NCBI RefSeq assembly: GCF_003633775.1
Contig: NZ_RBIN01000011.1
Coordinates: 20,360-84,359 of the forward strand
Origin: Kushneria sinocarnis
GTDB lineage: Bacteria; Pseudomonadota; Gammaproteobacteria; Pseudomonadales; Halomonadaceae
Direction: 5' to 3'
DNA: 64,000 nt
Positions 30,648 to 43,330 of this stretch are shown piece by piece. The notes below the pieces were generated by a model. The model had not been told where the DNA came from. It saw nothing but the letters and a program-made list of their open reading frames with translations, and ran no database searches. Numbering within the stretch: the first letter of the stretch is position 1; every line of letters starts with the position of its first letter. Position numbers and translations under genes: made by a program.

Positions 30648-32603
30648 TTGAACGACATGGCGAAGAACCTGATTCTCTGGTTGATCATCGCGGCAGTGCT
30701 GCTGACGGTGTTCAACAACTTCAGTGTCGATAATGCGCCGCAATCGATGAACTACTCCCAGTTTGTCCAGCAGGTGCAGAACGACAGGATCAACAAGGTC
30801 ACCATCGACGGCTATACCATCCGCGGTGAGCGCAAGGACGGGTCCGATTTCCAGACCATCCGGCCCGCGACCGAGGATCCGAAGCTGATGGATGATCTGC
30901 TCGGTCACAACGTGACGGTCGAGGGCAAGAAGCCCGATGAGCCGAGCATCTGGTCACGGCTGCTGATCGCCAGCTTCCCGATCCTGATCATTCTGGCCAT
31001 CTTCCTGTTCTTCATGCGGCAGATGCAGGGCGGCGGCTCCGGCAAGGGCGGCCCGATGAGCTTCGGCAAGTCCAAGGCCAAGCTGCTCTCGCACGAGAAC
31101 ATCAAGACCACCTTCAAGGACGTCGCCGGCTGCGACGAGGCCAAGGAGGAAGTCGAGGAGCTGGTCGACTACCTGCGCGATCCCGGCAAGTTCCAGCGTC
31201 TGGGCGGTCAGATTCCGCGCGGGGTGTTGATGGTGGGGCCGCCCGGTACCGGCAAGACCCTGCTGGCCAAGGCGATTGCCGGCGAAGCCAAGGTGCCCTT
31301 CTTTACCATTTCCGGTTCGGACTTCGTCGAGATGTTCGTCGGTGTGGGGGCCTCCCGCGTACGTGACATGTTCGAGCAGGCCAAGAAGCAGGCGCCCTGC
31401 ATCATCTTCATTGACGAGATCGATGCCGTGGGCCGCTCGCGTGGCTCGGGCATGGGCGGCGGTCACGATGAGCGCGAACAGACACTCAACCAGCTGCTGG
31501 TCGAGATGGACGGTTTCGAAGCCAATGAAGGCATCATCGTGATCGCGGCCACCAACCGTCCCGACGTACTGGACCCGGCGCTGCTGCGCCCCGGTCGCTT
31601 CGATCGCCAGGTGACGGTGGGTCTGCCCGATATTCGCGGTCGCGAGCACATTCTCGGCGTGCATCTGCGCAAGGTGCCGCTGGCGGAAGACGTCAAGCCC
31701 GAGATGATTGCGCGTGGTACGCCCGGCTTCTCCGGTGCCGACCTGGCCAACGTGGTCAACGAGGCCGCGCTTTTCGCGGCGCGCAAGAACCGCCGGCTGG
31801 TGGGCATGAACGAGCTCGAGATGGCCAAGGACAAGATCATGATGGGCGCCGAGAAGCGCTCGATGGTCATGAACGAGAAGGAGAAGCGCAACACCGCCTA
31901 TCACGAGTCGGGCCATGCCATCATCGGGCTGCTGATGCCCGAGCACGATCCGGTCTACAAGGTCACCATCATTCCGCGTGGCCGGGCGCTGGGTGTCACC
32001 ATGTTCCTGCCCAACGAGGATCGCTACAGCTATACCCGCCAGCAGCTCATCTCGCAGATCTGCTCGCTGTTCGGCGGCCGGATTGCCGAAGAGATGACGC
32101 TGGGCCCCAACGGGGTAACCACGGGGGCTTCCAACGACATCAAGCGGGCGACCGAGCTGGCACACAACATGGTGGCCAAGTGGGGGCTCTCCGCCGAGAT
32201 GGGCCCGCTGATGTATGACGAGGACGAGTCCCACCAGTTCCTTGGTGGCCCCGGTCAGGGCGGCGGCAAGTTCAGCTCGCCGGAAACCAGTACGCGGCTG
32301 GACAAGGAAGTGCGCCGCATCATCGATGAGTGCTATCAGCAGGCGCGCCAGATCCTCGAGGACAATCGCGACAAGCTCGACAGCATGGCCGAGGCGCTGG
32401 TGAAGTACGAGACCATCGACACCGACCAGATCCGCGACATCATGGAAGGGCGTGATCCCCGCCCGCCAAAGGACACCAATGATGATGATCCTGGTGGCGG
32501 TGCTCATGCCGACAGTACTGATGACGCCAGTACCGGCGAGGAAGAGGGTGAGGACGGCCGGCGTCGGCCCTCGGATCCGCTGGGGGGTACGGCAGGTCAG
32601 TAG
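30648..32603 (+). CDS. ftsH: ATP-dependent zinc metalloprotease FtsH
   Basis: Membrane-bound AAA+ protease that degrades sigma-32, LpxC and damaged membrane proteins. It has an N-terminal helix, a periplasmic domain, and a second helix near residue 105. Walker A GPPGTGKT, Walker [12 protein letters not shown], the SRH region [21 protein letters not shown] and the zinc site HESGH (near 415) follow. The C-terminal 50 residues are acidic and disordered. I chose TTG 30648 (reads [11 protein letters not shown]) because GAGGG lies 7 bases upstream; the in-frame ATG 30657 would be 16 bases away. folP and glmM follow. Confidence 0.97.
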   Translation: MNDMAKNLILWLIIAAVLLTVFNNFSVDNAPQSMNYSQFVQQVQNDRINKVTIDGYTIRGERKDGSDFQTIRPATEDPKLMDDLLGHNVTVEGKKPDEPSIWSRLLIASFPILIILAIFLFFMRQMQGGGSGKGGPMSFGKSKAKLLSHENIKTTFKDVAGCDEAKEEVEELVDYLRDPGKFQRLGGQIPRGVLMVGPPGTGKTLLAKAIAGEAKVPFFTISGSDFVEMFVGVGASRVRDMFEQAKKQAPCIIFIDEIDAVGRSRGSGMGGGHDEREQTLNQLLVEMDGFEANEGIIVIAATNRPDVLDPALLRPGRFDRQVTVGLPDIRGREHILGVHLRKVPLAEDVKPEMIARGTPGFSGADLANVVNEAALFAARKNRRLVGMNELEMAKDKIMMGAEKRSMVMNEKEKRNTAYHESGHAIIGLLMPEHDPVYKVTIIPRGRALGVTMFLPNEDRYSYTRQQLISQICSLFGGRIAEEMTLGPNGVTTGASNDIKRATELAHNMVAKWGLSAEMGPLMYDEDESHQFLGGPGQGGGKFSSPETSTRLDKEVRRIIDECYQQARQILEDNRDKLDSMAEALVKYETIDTDQIRDIMEGRDPRPPKDTNDDDPGGGAHADSTDDASTGEEEGEDGRRRPSDPLGGTAGQ

Positions 32604-32628
32604 ATAACGCCGCTGCTGGCGAACACAG

Positions 32629-32651
32629 GAAGCCGCCCCCGGGCGGCTTCC
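32629..32651 (+). terminator. Hairpin after ftsH
   Basis: GAAGCCGCCC and GGGCGGCTTC pair around CC, followed by CTGTGTTCTG. Without a clear T-run it may be only a partial terminator before folP. Confidence 0.55.
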
Positions 32652-32760
32652 TGTGTTCTGGGCCGGCTGCCGTTCGATGCCGATGGCCGGGCGGTTGGGT
32701 CAGTGATGCGGAGCCGGTATAGTGACCGATTCCCAGCGATAACCAGGAGCCGCGCCGGCC

Positions 32761-33585
32761 ATGCTGTCGATCGACCTTGCAACGCCCCGGGTCATGGGCA
32801 TTCTCAACGTGACCCCCGACTCCTTTTCGGATGGCGGGCGACATCAGGCGCCGGATGCGGCCCTGCGTCAGGCCGAGGCCATGCTGCGCGACGGTGCCAC
32901 GCTGATCGATATTGGCGGTGAGTCCACGCGTCCGGGCGCCTCACCCGTCAGCCTGCAGGAGGAGCAGGACAGGGTGCTGCCGGTGCTCGAGCGTCTGGTT
33001 GACGAGCTTGGGGCGGCGGTTTCGGTGGATACCAGTGCCCCCGAGGTGATGCGTGAAGCATCGCGACGGGGCGCGGTAATGATCAATGATGTTCGTGCCC
33101 TGCGCCGCCCCGGCGCCTTGGCAGCGGCCGCCGAGAGCGAGCTGGCGATCTGTCTGATGCACATGGTCGGCGAGCCCGATACCATGCAGCAGCAGCCCCA
33201 CTATGAGCTGCCCATCGAGCATGCCGTGCGCGATTTCCTCGCAGGGCGCGTTGACGCGTGCCTGCAGGCCGGCATCGCCCGGGAGCGTCTGGTGCTCGAT
33301 CCGGGATTCGGGTTCGGCAAGACGCTTGCGCACAACCTGCGTCTGATGAATCGTCTAGAGTATCTGCAGGAACTGGAACGGCCGATGCTGGTGGGGATCT
33401 CCCGCAAGGGCATGATCGGCCGGGTTCTCGAACGTGATGTTACGGAACGCGTGCCGGGCGGGCTGGCGCTGACAGCGCTGGCCGTACGCGCTGGGGCACG
33501 AATCATTCGAACGCATGATGTGGCCCCGACAGTGGATGTGGTGCGCATGACGCGGGCCGTCATGCAGGAAGGCAGAGAGCAATGA
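32761..33585 (+). CDS. folP: Dihydropteroate synthase
   Basis: Condenses para-aminobenzoate with dihydropterin pyrophosphate in folate synthesis; the target of sulfonamides. The 274 residues show [17 protein letters not shown] near residue 10, [10 protein letters not shown] near 60, INDVRALR, and the C-terminal [13 protein letters not shown] and [10 protein letters not shown]. All the known pterin and substrate loops are present. It overlaps glmM by four bases (ATGA), so the two are coupled. Confidence 0.97.
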   Translation: MLSIDLATPRVMGILNVTPDSFSDGGRHQAPDAALRQAEAMLRDGATLIDIGGESTRPGASPVSLQEEQDRVLPVLERLVDELGAAVSVDTSAPEVMREASRRGAVMINDVRALRRPGALAAAAESELAICLMHMVGEPDTMQQQPHYELPIEHAVRDFLAGRVDACLQAGIARERLVLDPGFGFGKTLAHNLRLMNRLEYLQELERPMLVGISRKGMIGRVLERDVTERVPGGLALTALAVRAGARIIRTHDVAPTVDVVRMTRAVMQEGREQ

Positions 33586-34943
33586 GTCGACGATATTTCG
33601 GCACCGACGGTGTGCGCGGCACCGTGGGCACACCCCCGATTACCGCGGATTTCGTACTGCGGCTGGGCTGGGCCGCCGGCAGGGTACTGGCACGCCGCTA
33701 TCCGCGACCGCGAGTGATCATCGGCAAGGATACCCGTATCTCGGGCTACATGTTCGAGTCCGCGCTGGAAGCCGGGTTCTCCGCGGCCGGTGTCGACGTG
33801 GCCCTGCTGGGGCCGATGCCGACGCCCGGCATTGCCTATCTGACCCGGACCTTCCGTGCCAGTGCCGGCGTGGTGATCAGTGCCTCGCACAACGCCCATC
33901 AGGATAACGGCATCAAGTTCTTTTCGGGAGAAGGCACCAAGTTCCCCGACGAGCTGGAAGCCGAGATCGAGGCGGAGCTCGATGGTCCGCTGGCGACGGT
34001 CGGGCCCGATCGGCTGGGCAAGGCGGTGCGCATCGATGATGCTGCCGGCCGCTATATCGAGTTCTGCAAGTCCAGCGTGCCCGGACGGTTCAGCCTGCAC
34101 GGCATGAAGCTGGTGATCGATTGCGCCAACGGTGCTACCTACCATATTGCGCCCAGCGTGTTCCGCGAGCTGGGGGCGGATGTCACGCTGCTGGGCTCCA
34201 CGCCCGACGGTCTCAACATCAATCAGCAGGTTGGCTCGACTTCGCCCGAGACCATGCAGGCCCGGGTGCTCGAAACCGGTGCCGATCTGGGTATCGCCTT
34301 CGATGGTGATGGCGACCGGGTCATCATGTGTGACGCCTCGGGCAGGCTGATCGACGGTGATGACATCCTCTACATGATTGCGCGTGACCGCCAGGCGCGC
34401 GGGGTGCTGGCCGGCGGCGTGGTTGGTACGCTGATGAGCAACTTCGGGCTGGCCGCGGCACTCGAGAAGCTCGGTATCCCCTTCGAGCGGGCCAAGGTGG
34501 GTGACCGACACGTGCTCGAGCGCATGGAGTCGCTGGGCTGGAGTCTGGGCGGAGAATCTTCGGGGCATATCGTCTGCGGCGATGCCCAGACCACGGGGGA
34601 TGGCATCGTGTCGGCGCTGCAGGTGCTGGCGATCATGATCGTCGAAGACCGTTCCCTGGAGACCCTGATGGGAGGGTACGAGAAGGCGCCCCAGGCGCTG
34701 GTCAACGTGCGGCTCCGGGAGGGGGTCGACAAGGAGGCGCTGCTGGCTTCCGAGTCCGTCCGGATGGCGGTAACCCGGGTCGAGACCGAGCTGGGGGAGA
34801 ATGGCAGGGTGCTGCTGCGACCCTCCGGCACCGAACCCCTGATTCGCGTCATGGTCGAGGGCCGGCCGCACCTGGATGTGCAGGGGCTGGCCGAAACCAT
34901 CGCCGGCGAGATCGAAACCGGAATGGCCGGAGTCGACCACTGA
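33582..34943 (+). CDS. glmM: Phosphoglucosamine mutase
   Basis: Converts glucosamine-6-phosphate to glucosamine-1-phosphate for cell-wall precursors. The 453 residues contain [12 protein letters not shown] at the start, the phosphoserine site [17 protein letters not shown] near residue 100, the metal-binding DGDGDR near 245 and the sugar-binding GGESSGH near 325. The C-terminal phosphate-binding [12 protein letters not shown] is also complete. It overlaps folP and precedes tpiA. Confidence 0.97.
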   Translation: MSRRYFGTDGVRGTVGTPPITADFVLRLGWAAGRVLARRYPRPRVIIGKDTRISGYMFESALEAGFSAAGVDVALLGPMPTPGIAYLTRTFRASAGVVISASHNAHQDNGIKFFSGEGTKFPDELEAEIEAELDGPLATVGPDRLGKAVRIDDAAGRYIEFCKSSVPGRFSLHGMKLVIDCANGATYHIAPSVFRELGADVTLLGSTPDGLNINQQVGSTSPETMQARVLETGADLGIAFDGDGDRVIMCDASGRLIDGDDILYMIARDRQARGVLAGGVVGTLMSNFGLAAALEKLGIPFERAKVGDRHVLERMESLGWSLGGESSGHIVCGDAQTTGDGIVSALQVLAIMIVEDRSLETLMGGYEKAPQALVNVRLREGVDKEALLASESVRMAVTRVETELGENGRVLLRPSGTEPLIRVMVEGRPHLDVQGLAETIAGEIETGMAGVDH

Positions 34944-35073
34944 AACGGCACCGGTTGTATTCACGCAGGGGCTCCATTACCATCGCCCCTCCGTGTTCAT
35001 CGGTCCCCCACACCCTTCGATCGGCAGGCGGTCCGGCTGGCCGTTACCGTCTGCTCGCATGGAGCAAGCCATC

Positions 35074-35823
35074 ATGCGCAAGCCTCTGATTGCGGGTAAC
35101 TGGAAAATGAACGGTTCGCTGGCCCTGCTGGCGCGCTTTGATGAAGCGCTGGCCGACGGCGGGCCGGGTGACGGCGTGGATGTGGCGCTCATTACGCCCT
35201 TCCCCTACCTCGTGCCGGCACTGCAGACCTTTCGCGAGCGAGCGGTCGGTATTGGTGCGCAGACGCTCAATCCCGCTGCCGACGGCGCCCTGACCGGCGA
35301 GGTCAGCGGCGCCATGCTAAAGGATTGTGGCGTGCAGTATGTGCTGGCCGGCCACTCCGAGCGACGGACCCTGTTCGGTGAAAGCGACCGGGAGGTTCGC
35401 CAGCAGGTGGCGGCGGCCCTGCAGCACGAGCTGACGCCGATCCTGTGCGTGGGCGAGACGCTCGAACAGCGCGATGCCGATCGGGTCGAGGAAGTGGTGC
35501 TCAGCCAGGTGGCGGCCGTGCTCGATACCCTCGAGCCGGGCGAGCGTCAGCGGGTCATCATTGCCTATGAGCCGGTCTGGGCCATCGGTACCGGTCGCAC
35601 GGCCACGCCCGAACAGGCGCAGGCCGTGCACGCCCTGATCCGGCAGCGGCTGGCGGAGTACGACAGTACGCTCGCCTCACGAATGCGGCTGCTCTACGGG
35701 GGCAGCATGAAGCCGGACAATGCGGCCGAGCTGCTGGCTCAGCCGGATATCGACGGCGGGCTCATCGGCGGGGCGTCACTCAAGCCCGACGATTTTCTCT
35801 CCATTTGTTACGCAGCAGGTTAA
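35074..35823 (+). CDS. tpiA: Triosephosphate isomerase
   Basis: Interconverts dihydroxyacetone phosphate and glyceraldehyde-3-phosphate. The 249 residues include [10 protein letters not shown] (catalytic Asn/Lys), AGHSERR (catalytic His), the signature [11 protein letters not shown] with catalytic Glu, and [16 protein letters not shown] 35074 has a GGAG about 9 bases upstream; ATG 35059 is also in frame but gives a non-standard N-terminus. It is followed after 4 bases by secG. Confidence 0.97.
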   Translation: MRKPLIAGNWKMNGSLALLARFDEALADGGPGDGVDVALITPFPYLVPALQTFRERAVGIGAQTLNPAADGALTGEVSGAMLKDCGVQYVLAGHSERRTLFGESDREVRQQVAAALQHELTPILCVGETLEQRDADRVEEVVLSQVAAVLDTLEPGERQRVIIAYEPVWAIGTGRTATPEQAQAVHALIRQRLAEYDSTLASRMRLLYGGSMKPDNAAELLAQPDIDGGLIGGASLKPDDFLSICYAAG

Positions 35824-35827
35824 GTCA

Positions 35828-36334
35828 ATGCATGTCGCTCTGATCCTGGTTCACCTCTTGCTGGCCGTGTCGCTGATTGCACTGGTCCTGATACAGCAGG
35901 GCAAGGGAGCCGAAGCCGGGGCCGCCTTTGGAGGTGGTGCTTCTCAAACGGTTTTCGGCTCGCAGGGGAGTACCAGTTTCCTGGCCAAGCTGACCGGCGT
36001 ACTGGCGGCGCTGTTCTTTGCCACCTCGCTGGGGCTGGCATGGATCGTGGATCGTGGCGGTGACGAGGGCGGCGGCATGCCGGATGCCAGTGTCATCGAA
36101 CAGCAGCAGAACAGCGTGCCCGATCTCGATCAGCAGGATGAGGCAGCGGCCGGAAGCAGCACCGCCACTCAGGGCGACAGTGATGACAATGCCTCGCTGT
36201 CGGCGCCGGAGTCCTCGTCGAGCGAGGCCGGCGGGCAGAATGAATCGGCTCCCGCTCTTGACTCCGCGCAGGACGATCAGCATAATGCTGCGCCAGCGGT
36301 GGAGAGCGGTGAAGACGGCTCTTCGTCGCAGTAA
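35828..36334 (+). CDS. secG: Preprotein translocase subunit SecG, long form
   Basis: Small integral subunit of SecYEG. The first 80 residues have two membrane helices and the conserved linker [43 protein letters not shown]. From about residue 80 the protein continues with nearly 90 residues of Ser, Gln, Asp, Glu and Ala (168 in total, versus about 110 in E. coli), an acidic, disordered tail on the cytoplasmic or periplasmic side. It lies between tpiA and tRNA-Leu, a conserved position. Confidence 0.95.
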   Translation: MHVALILVHLLLAVSLIALVLIQQGKGAEAGAAFGGGASQTVFGSQGSTSFLAKLTGVLAALFFATSLGLAWIVDRGGDEGGGMPDASVIEQQQNSVPDLDQQDEAAAGSSTATQGDSDDNASLSAPESSSSEAGGQNESAPALDSAQDDQHNAAPAVESGEDGSSSQ

Positions 36335-36382
36335 CCATCGGGTTGCGCAGGGTGTGATTCAGCGATGCCCTGCATGTTTGAT

Positions 36383-36469
36383 GCCGAAGTGGTGGAATTG
36401 GTAGACACGCTATCTTGAGGGGGTAGTGACCTCATGGTCGTGCGGGTTCAAGTCCCGCCTTCGGCACCA
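36383..36469 (+). tRNA. tRNA-Leu (anticodon GAG)
   Basis: An 87-base class II tRNA with encoded CCA. The acceptor stem GCCGAAG pairs with CTTCGGC. The anticodon stem CTATC/GGTAG encloses the loop TTGAGGG with anticodon GAG, and a long variable arm precedes the GGTTCAAGTCC T-loop. It lies between secG and tRNA-fMet, as in many gammaproteobacteria. Confidence 0.97.
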
Positions 36470-36558
36470 TCGAACAGCAGCAGGAGGCCCGGTGGTAATC
36501 GGCTTGCCGATAGCTTGACCCAGCTGATGTTCAGGACTATAGTGTTGGCGCTATTTGA

Positions 36559-36635
<77 letters not shown>

Positions 36636-36671
36636 CGCAAGCGTCGTGCTTTAGCGAAGAGTTTCCCGAAA

Positions 36672-36699
36672 GGCCCCTTCCGTCGAAGGGGCTTTTTGT
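36672..36699 (+). terminator. Intrinsic terminator after tRNA-fMet
   Basis: GCCCCTTC and GAAGGGGC pair around CGTC, followed by TTTTTG. Confidence 0.88.
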
Positions 36700-36808
36700 T
36701 AGCGGTCCGCCTGGCGACGGGGCTGCTGACACAATGCCGGTCAGGCGCCTTTCCCTCGTCACACTCCCGGTCAGGTGCCTGTAGCAACTGCTGTAGGAGT
36801 CTTCGAAC

Positions 36809-37282
36809 GTGGCAACCAGTGAAGCTGCGCTTACCGCGCTGATCGAGCCGGCCGTGACGGCCCTCGGGTTCGAGTTGTGGGGGATCGATTATAAATCCCA
36901 GGGGCGCCATTCGAAGCTGGTCGTCTACATCGATGGCGAAAACGGGGTTGGCGTTGATGACTGCGCCGATGTCAGTCGCCAGGTCAGTGCAGTGCTGGAT
37001 GTCGAGGATCCCATCGGCAACCGTTACCAGCTGGAAGTTTCCTCCCCCGGTCTCGATCGCCCGTTGTTCACCCTGTCGCAGTTCTCCCGTTTTGCCGGTC
37101 ATACCGTCTCCCTGCGCCTGCGTGAGCCCTTCAACGGGCAGCGTCGCTTCAAGGGGTTACTGGCCGGCATTGATGACGATGAAGTGCTGTTGCAGTTTGA
37201 TGGTGACGAGTACGGTTTTCCCATTGAGACCATCGAGCAGGCCAGGATAGTGCCGGACTTCGATTCCTCGAGTGCTCGATGA
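36809..37282 (+). CDS. rimP: Ribosome maturation factor RimP
   Basis: Needed for 30S subunit maturation. The 157-residue protein has the two RimP domains: [24 protein letters not shown] at the start, [20 protein letters not shown], and [16 protein letters not shown] near residue 72, the family signature. The start is GTG 36809 after AGGAG. It opens the classic rimP-nusA-infB-rbfA-truB-rpsO-pnp series, whose gene order is complete here. Confidence 0.96.
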   Translation: MATSEAALTALIEPAVTALGFELWGIDYKSQGRHSKLVVYIDGENGVGVDDCADVSRQVSAVLDVEDPIGNRYQLEVSSPGLDRPLFTLSQFSRFAGHTVSLRLREPFNGQRRFKGLLAGIDDDEVLLQFDGDEYGFPIETIEQARIVPDFDSSSAR

Positions 37283-37313
37283 AAAAGAACGACTTTTCTG
37301 GCGAGGCAGTGGC

Positions 37314-38807
37314 ATGAACAAGGACATTTTGCTGGTCGTCGATGCGATCTCGAATGAGAAGGGGGTATCCCGGGAAGTCATCTTCGAGGCCGTCGAGTCG
37401 GCGCTGGCCAGCGCATCCCGCAAGCGTTTCGAAGGCAAGGAAGTGGATGTGCGGGTGCGCATTGACCGCGCCAGTGGCGATTATGAAACCTTCCGCCGCT
37501 GGACGGTGGTGCCCGATGAGGACTACACCACTTCCGCCAGTCAGATTCCCTGGTCGGCCGGTCAGGAGCGGGAGCCGCCGCTGGATCTTGGTGAAGTGGT
37601 CGAGGAACAGATCGAGTCGGCCGAATTCGGCCGCATTGCCGCCCAGACCGCCAAGCAGGTCATCGTTCAGAAGGTGCGCGAGGCCGAACGGGCCGAGATC
37701 GTGCGCCATTACAGCGAGCGTGAGGGCGAGCTGGTCGGTGGCACCGTCAAGAAGACCACCCGTGATGGCCTGGTAATCGACCTCGGCGAGAATGCCGAGG
37801 CCTTTCTGCCACGCGGCGAAATGATCCCGGGGGAGCGCTACCGGCTCAATGAGCGGGTGCGGGCACTGCTGTGGCGGGTTGATCCCGAGGCCCGCGGCTC
37901 GCAGCTGATCCTGTCACGCACCCGCCCGGAATTTCTGGTCGAGCTGTTCACCATCGAGGTCCCCGAGATCGCCGAGCAGCTGATCGAGATCAAGGGTGCC
38001 GCCCGTGATCCGGGGTCGCGGGCCAAGATTGCGGTCAAGACCAACGATCGGCGCATCGATCCGGTCGGGGCCTGTGTCGGCATGCGTGGCTCCCGTGTTC
38101 AGGCGGTATCGAACGAACTGCGCAACGAGCGGGTCGACATCATCCTCTGGGATGACAATCCCGCCCAGCTGGTCATCAATGCCATGGCACCGGCGGATGT
38201 CGCCTCGATCATGGTCGACGAGGACAGCCATACCATGGATGTCGCGGTCGGCGAGGACAATCTCGCCCAGGCGATCGGGCGCAGCGGTCAGAACGTGCGA
38301 CTGGCCAGTGAACTGACGGGCTGGTCGCTCAATGTCATGACCGAGGAGGAAGCCCAGGGCAAGCGTGATCAGGAGCTCGACAGCTATGTCGAGTACTTCA
38401 TTACACATCTGGGCGTCGATGAAGAGCTGGCCGGGGTACTGGTCGAGGAAGGCTTTACCTCCCTCGAGGAAATTGCCTACGTACCGCTCGAGGAAATGCT
38501 TGAAATCGACGCCTTCGATCAGGAAATGGTCGAGGAACTGCGGGCGCGGGCCAAGGACGAACTACTGAATCTGGCCATCGCTTCCGAAGAGGCACTTGCC
38601 GGCAGCGAGCCTGCCGAGGATCTGCTCAACATGGAGGGCATGGATCGCAATCTGGCCTTCCAGCTGGCCAGTCGCGGCATTGTCTCCATGGAAGATCTGG
38701 CCGAACAGTCCGTCGATGATCTGCATGACATCGAGGGAATGGATGAAACGCGTGCGGCGGCGCTGATCATGACGGCCCGTGCACCCTGGTTCGAGGGACA
38801 GTCCTGA
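37314..38807 (+). CDS. nusA: Transcription termination/antitermination factor NusA
   Basis: Binds RNA polymerase and modulates pausing, termination and rRNA antitermination. The 497 residues run through the N-terminal domain ([18 protein letters not shown]), S1 domain ([24 protein letters not shown]), KH1 ([13 protein letters not shown]) and KH2 ([13 protein letters not shown]), then two C-terminal acidic repeats. The repeats ([19 protein letters not shown] and [15 protein letters not shown]) contact the alpha subunit as in other Proteobacteria. ATG 37314 follows GAGG. Confidence 0.97.
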   Translation: MNKDILLVVDAISNEKGVSREVIFEAVESALASASRKRFEGKEVDVRVRIDRASGDYETFRRWTVVPDEDYTTSASQIPWSAGQEREPPLDLGEVVEEQIESAEFGRIAAQTAKQVIVQKVREAERAEIVRHYSEREGELVGGTVKKTTRDGLVIDLGENAEAFLPRGEMIPGERYRLNERVRALLWRVDPEARGSQLILSRTRPEFLVELFTIEVPEIAEQLIEIKGAARDPGSRAKIAVKTNDRRIDPVGACVGMRGSRVQAVSNELRNERVDIILWDDNPAQLVINAMAPADVASIMVDEDSHTMDVAVGEDNLAQAIGRSGQNVRLASELTGWSLNVMTEEEAQGKRDQELDSYVEYFITHLGVDEELAGVLVEEGFTSLEEIAYVPLEEMLEIDAFDQEMVEELRARAKDELLNLAIASEEALAGSEPAEDLLNMEGMDRNLAFQLASRGIVSMEDLAEQSVDDLHDIEGMDETRAAALIMTARAPWFEGQS

Positions 38808-38850
38808 ATATGACGAATATCGAATCGGGATACGGGTTGAGGAGGTCATA

Positions 38851-41396
<2,546 letters not shown>

Positions 41397-41397
<1 letters not shown>

Positions 41398-41816
41398 TGC
41401 GCGAGTTCAGCCGTACCGATCGGGTGGCCGAGCAACTGGCCCATGAACTGGCGTTGCTGATCCAGCGGGAGGTCAAGGACCCCCGGCTGGGGATGGTGAC
41501 CGTCGGTTCGGCCCGGGTCAGCCGCGATCTCTCCTACGCCGATGTCTACATCACGCTCATGGGCGAGAACAGCGACGAGCGGGTGCGGGACAACCTGGCG
41601 GTGCTGGAAGGCGCCGCCGGTTTCCTGCGCCACCGGCTCGGCCAGCAGCTTAAGCTGCGGCACGTTCCTCAGCTGCGTTTTCATTACGATGATTCGGTCG
41701 AGCGCGGCCATGCCCTGTCCTCCCTGATCGACGAGGCCGTCGCCGATGGCCGGCGTCGGCGCGATGAGGACGAGGACGCCGCCGATCCCGATCGTGACAG
41801 CCACGGGGAGCGCTGA
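41397..41816 (+). CDS. rbfA: Ribosome-binding factor A
   Basis: Small KH-fold protein that helps late 30S maturation and cold adaptation. The 139 residues contain REFSRTDRVAEQLAHELALLIQREVKDPRLGMVTV at the start and LKLRHVPQLRFHYDDSVERG near residue 85. The C-terminal 30 residues are an acidic/Arg-rich tail. It overlaps both infB and truB by one base each (TAATG and TGATG junctions), indicating tight translational coupling. Confidence 0.95.
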
Positions 41817-42763
41817 TGGCCAGGCGGCGCCGCGGTCGGCCGCTCAGCGGCGTGCTGCTGTTCGACAAGCCCGCCGGCATGACGTCCAACCACGCCCTGC
41901 AGCGGGTGCGGCGGCTGTTCAACGCACAAAAGGCCGGGCATACCGGGACGCTGGATCCCATGGCAACGGGGCTGTTGCCGATCTGCTTTGGCGAGGCCAC
42001 CAAGTTCACGGCCTGGCTGCTCGATGCCGACAAGCGTTACACCGCCGGTGTGGCGCTGGGGACCACCACCGATACCGGTGACCGCGAAGGGGCGGTGCTG
42101 GCCCGTGCGCCGGTGCCGGCGCTGGATGAGGCGGCGCTTGGTGATACGCTGTCGCGATTTACCGGCGAACAGTGGCAGCTGCCGCCGATGTATTCGGCGC
42201 TCAAGCATCAGGGGCGGCCGCTCTACGAGTACGCCCGCGAGGGTGTGGAAATCGAGCGTGCACGACGGCAGGTGAGCATTTATCATGTCGGCCTGCTGGC
42301 GCGCCGTGAGCTGGGCTTCGAGCTCGATGTCCGGGTCAGCAAGGGCACCTATGTGCGCACCCTGATCGAGGATATCGGGGCAGCGATCGGCTGTGGCGCC
42401 CATCTCGACGCCCTGCGTCGGCTGGCTACCGGACCGTTCGATGAGCGCCAGCCGATGGTGACGCTCGACGCACTGGAAGTGATGAGCGAGGCCGAACGCG
42501 ATGCCCGGCTGCTGCCGAGCGAGTCGCTGGTGGCCCATCTGCCGGTGCTGGAGGCTGATCCGGCCGGTTGCCGGCGGCTGCGCAACGGCCAGACGATCAG
42601 GCTGCCAACCGGTGAGCTGGTGGTAGGGTCACTGGCGCAGCTGTTTGGCACACCGGACGACGCTTCAGGGCGTACCTTTCTGGGGCTGGTCCGGGTTACC
42701 GAGGCGGGGCAGTGCGCCCCTCAGCGGCTGGTCGCAACCGCGGCCGGCCAAACGGGCGAATGA
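41816..42763 (+). CDS. truB: tRNA pseudouridine(55) synthase TruB
   Basis: Makes pseudouridine 55 in the T-loop of tRNAs. The 315-residue protein has GVLLFDKPAGMTSNHALQ at the start and the catalytic Asp in GHTGTLDPMATGLLPICFG near residue 45. The PPMYSALKHQGRPLYEYAREG and KGTYVRTLIEDIG segments bind the tRNA, and a PUA-like end follows. It starts within the rbfA stop. Confidence 0.96.
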   Translation: MARRRRGRPLSGVLLFDKPAGMTSNHALQRVRRLFNAQKAGHTGTLDPMATGLLPICFGEATKFTAWLLDADKRYTAGVALGTTTDTGDREGAVLARAPVPALDEAALGDTLSRFTGEQWQLPPMYSALKHQGRPLYEYAREGVEIERARRQVSIYHVGLLARRELGFELDVRVSKGTYVRTLIEDIGAAIGCGAHLDALRRLATGPFDERQPMVTLDALEVMSEAERDARLLPSESLVAHLPVLEADPAGCRRLRNGQTIRLPTGELVVGSLAQLFGTPDDASGRTFLGLVRVTEAGQCAPQRLVATAAGQTGE

Positions 42764-42866
42764 ATTTCGCCCGCCATGTTTCGCCTGCGGGCGTTCATGA
42801 CGTGGGGACTGCAAATATGCGCGGTCCCCGGCATTCAATTTTCAGGCATATTGACTGGAGCACATC

Positions 42867-43136
42867 ATGGCACTGACTGCACAGCGCAAGGCCGAAATCG
42901 TCCGCGAATTCGGCAGCGATGAGAAGGATACCGGTTCGCCGGAGGTTCAGATTGCACTGCTGACCGAAAACATCGTCGGTCTGCAGGGGCACTTCCAGGA
43001 TCACAAGCAGGATCACCACTCCCGCCGTGGCCTGATCCGCATGGTCAACCAGCGCCGCAAGCTGCTGGACTACCTGCATCGCAAGAACTTCGAGCGCTAT
43101 CAGCAGATCATCGCTCGCCTCGGACTGCGTCGCTGA
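42867..43136 (+). CDS. rpsO: 30S ribosomal protein S15
   Basis: Primary 16S rRNA-binding protein of the small-subunit platform, 89 residues, with the family block [21 protein letters not shown] and the C-terminal [30 protein letters not shown]...GGTCCCC hairpin (42805-42830) in the truB-rpsO gap may belong to a leader or an S15 autoregulatory structure; I cannot fold it reliably by eye. A strong terminator follows the gene. Confidence 0.97.
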   Translation: MALTAQRKAEIVREFGSDEKDTGSPEVQIALLTENIVGLQGHFQDHKQDHHSRRGLIRMVNQRRKLLDYLHRKNFERYQQIIARLGLRR

Positions 43137-43163
43137 GCACGCTGCATCCGAATGGTTGCCGAG

Positions 43164-43200
43164 ACAGGCGGCTCCCGGTGGGGGCCGCCTGTTTTCGTTT
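43164..43200 (+). terminator. Intrinsic terminator after rpsO
   Basis: ACAGGCGGC and GCCGCCTGT pair around TCCCGGTGGGG, followed by TTTCGTTT. pnp therefore probably has its own promoter or depends on read-through, as in E. coli. Confidence 0.8.
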
Positions 43201-43330
43201 CGGGCCCGGGCAGTGGGTCGAAAGGCGCTGCTGCACCGCTGCCGTTTCCCACCGCCGTCAGTGACACCCGCGGCGAGAGAATTTAAGATGCCCGCGAGTG
43301 TTGATCAACGACGATAGCGAAGGACAAGCC

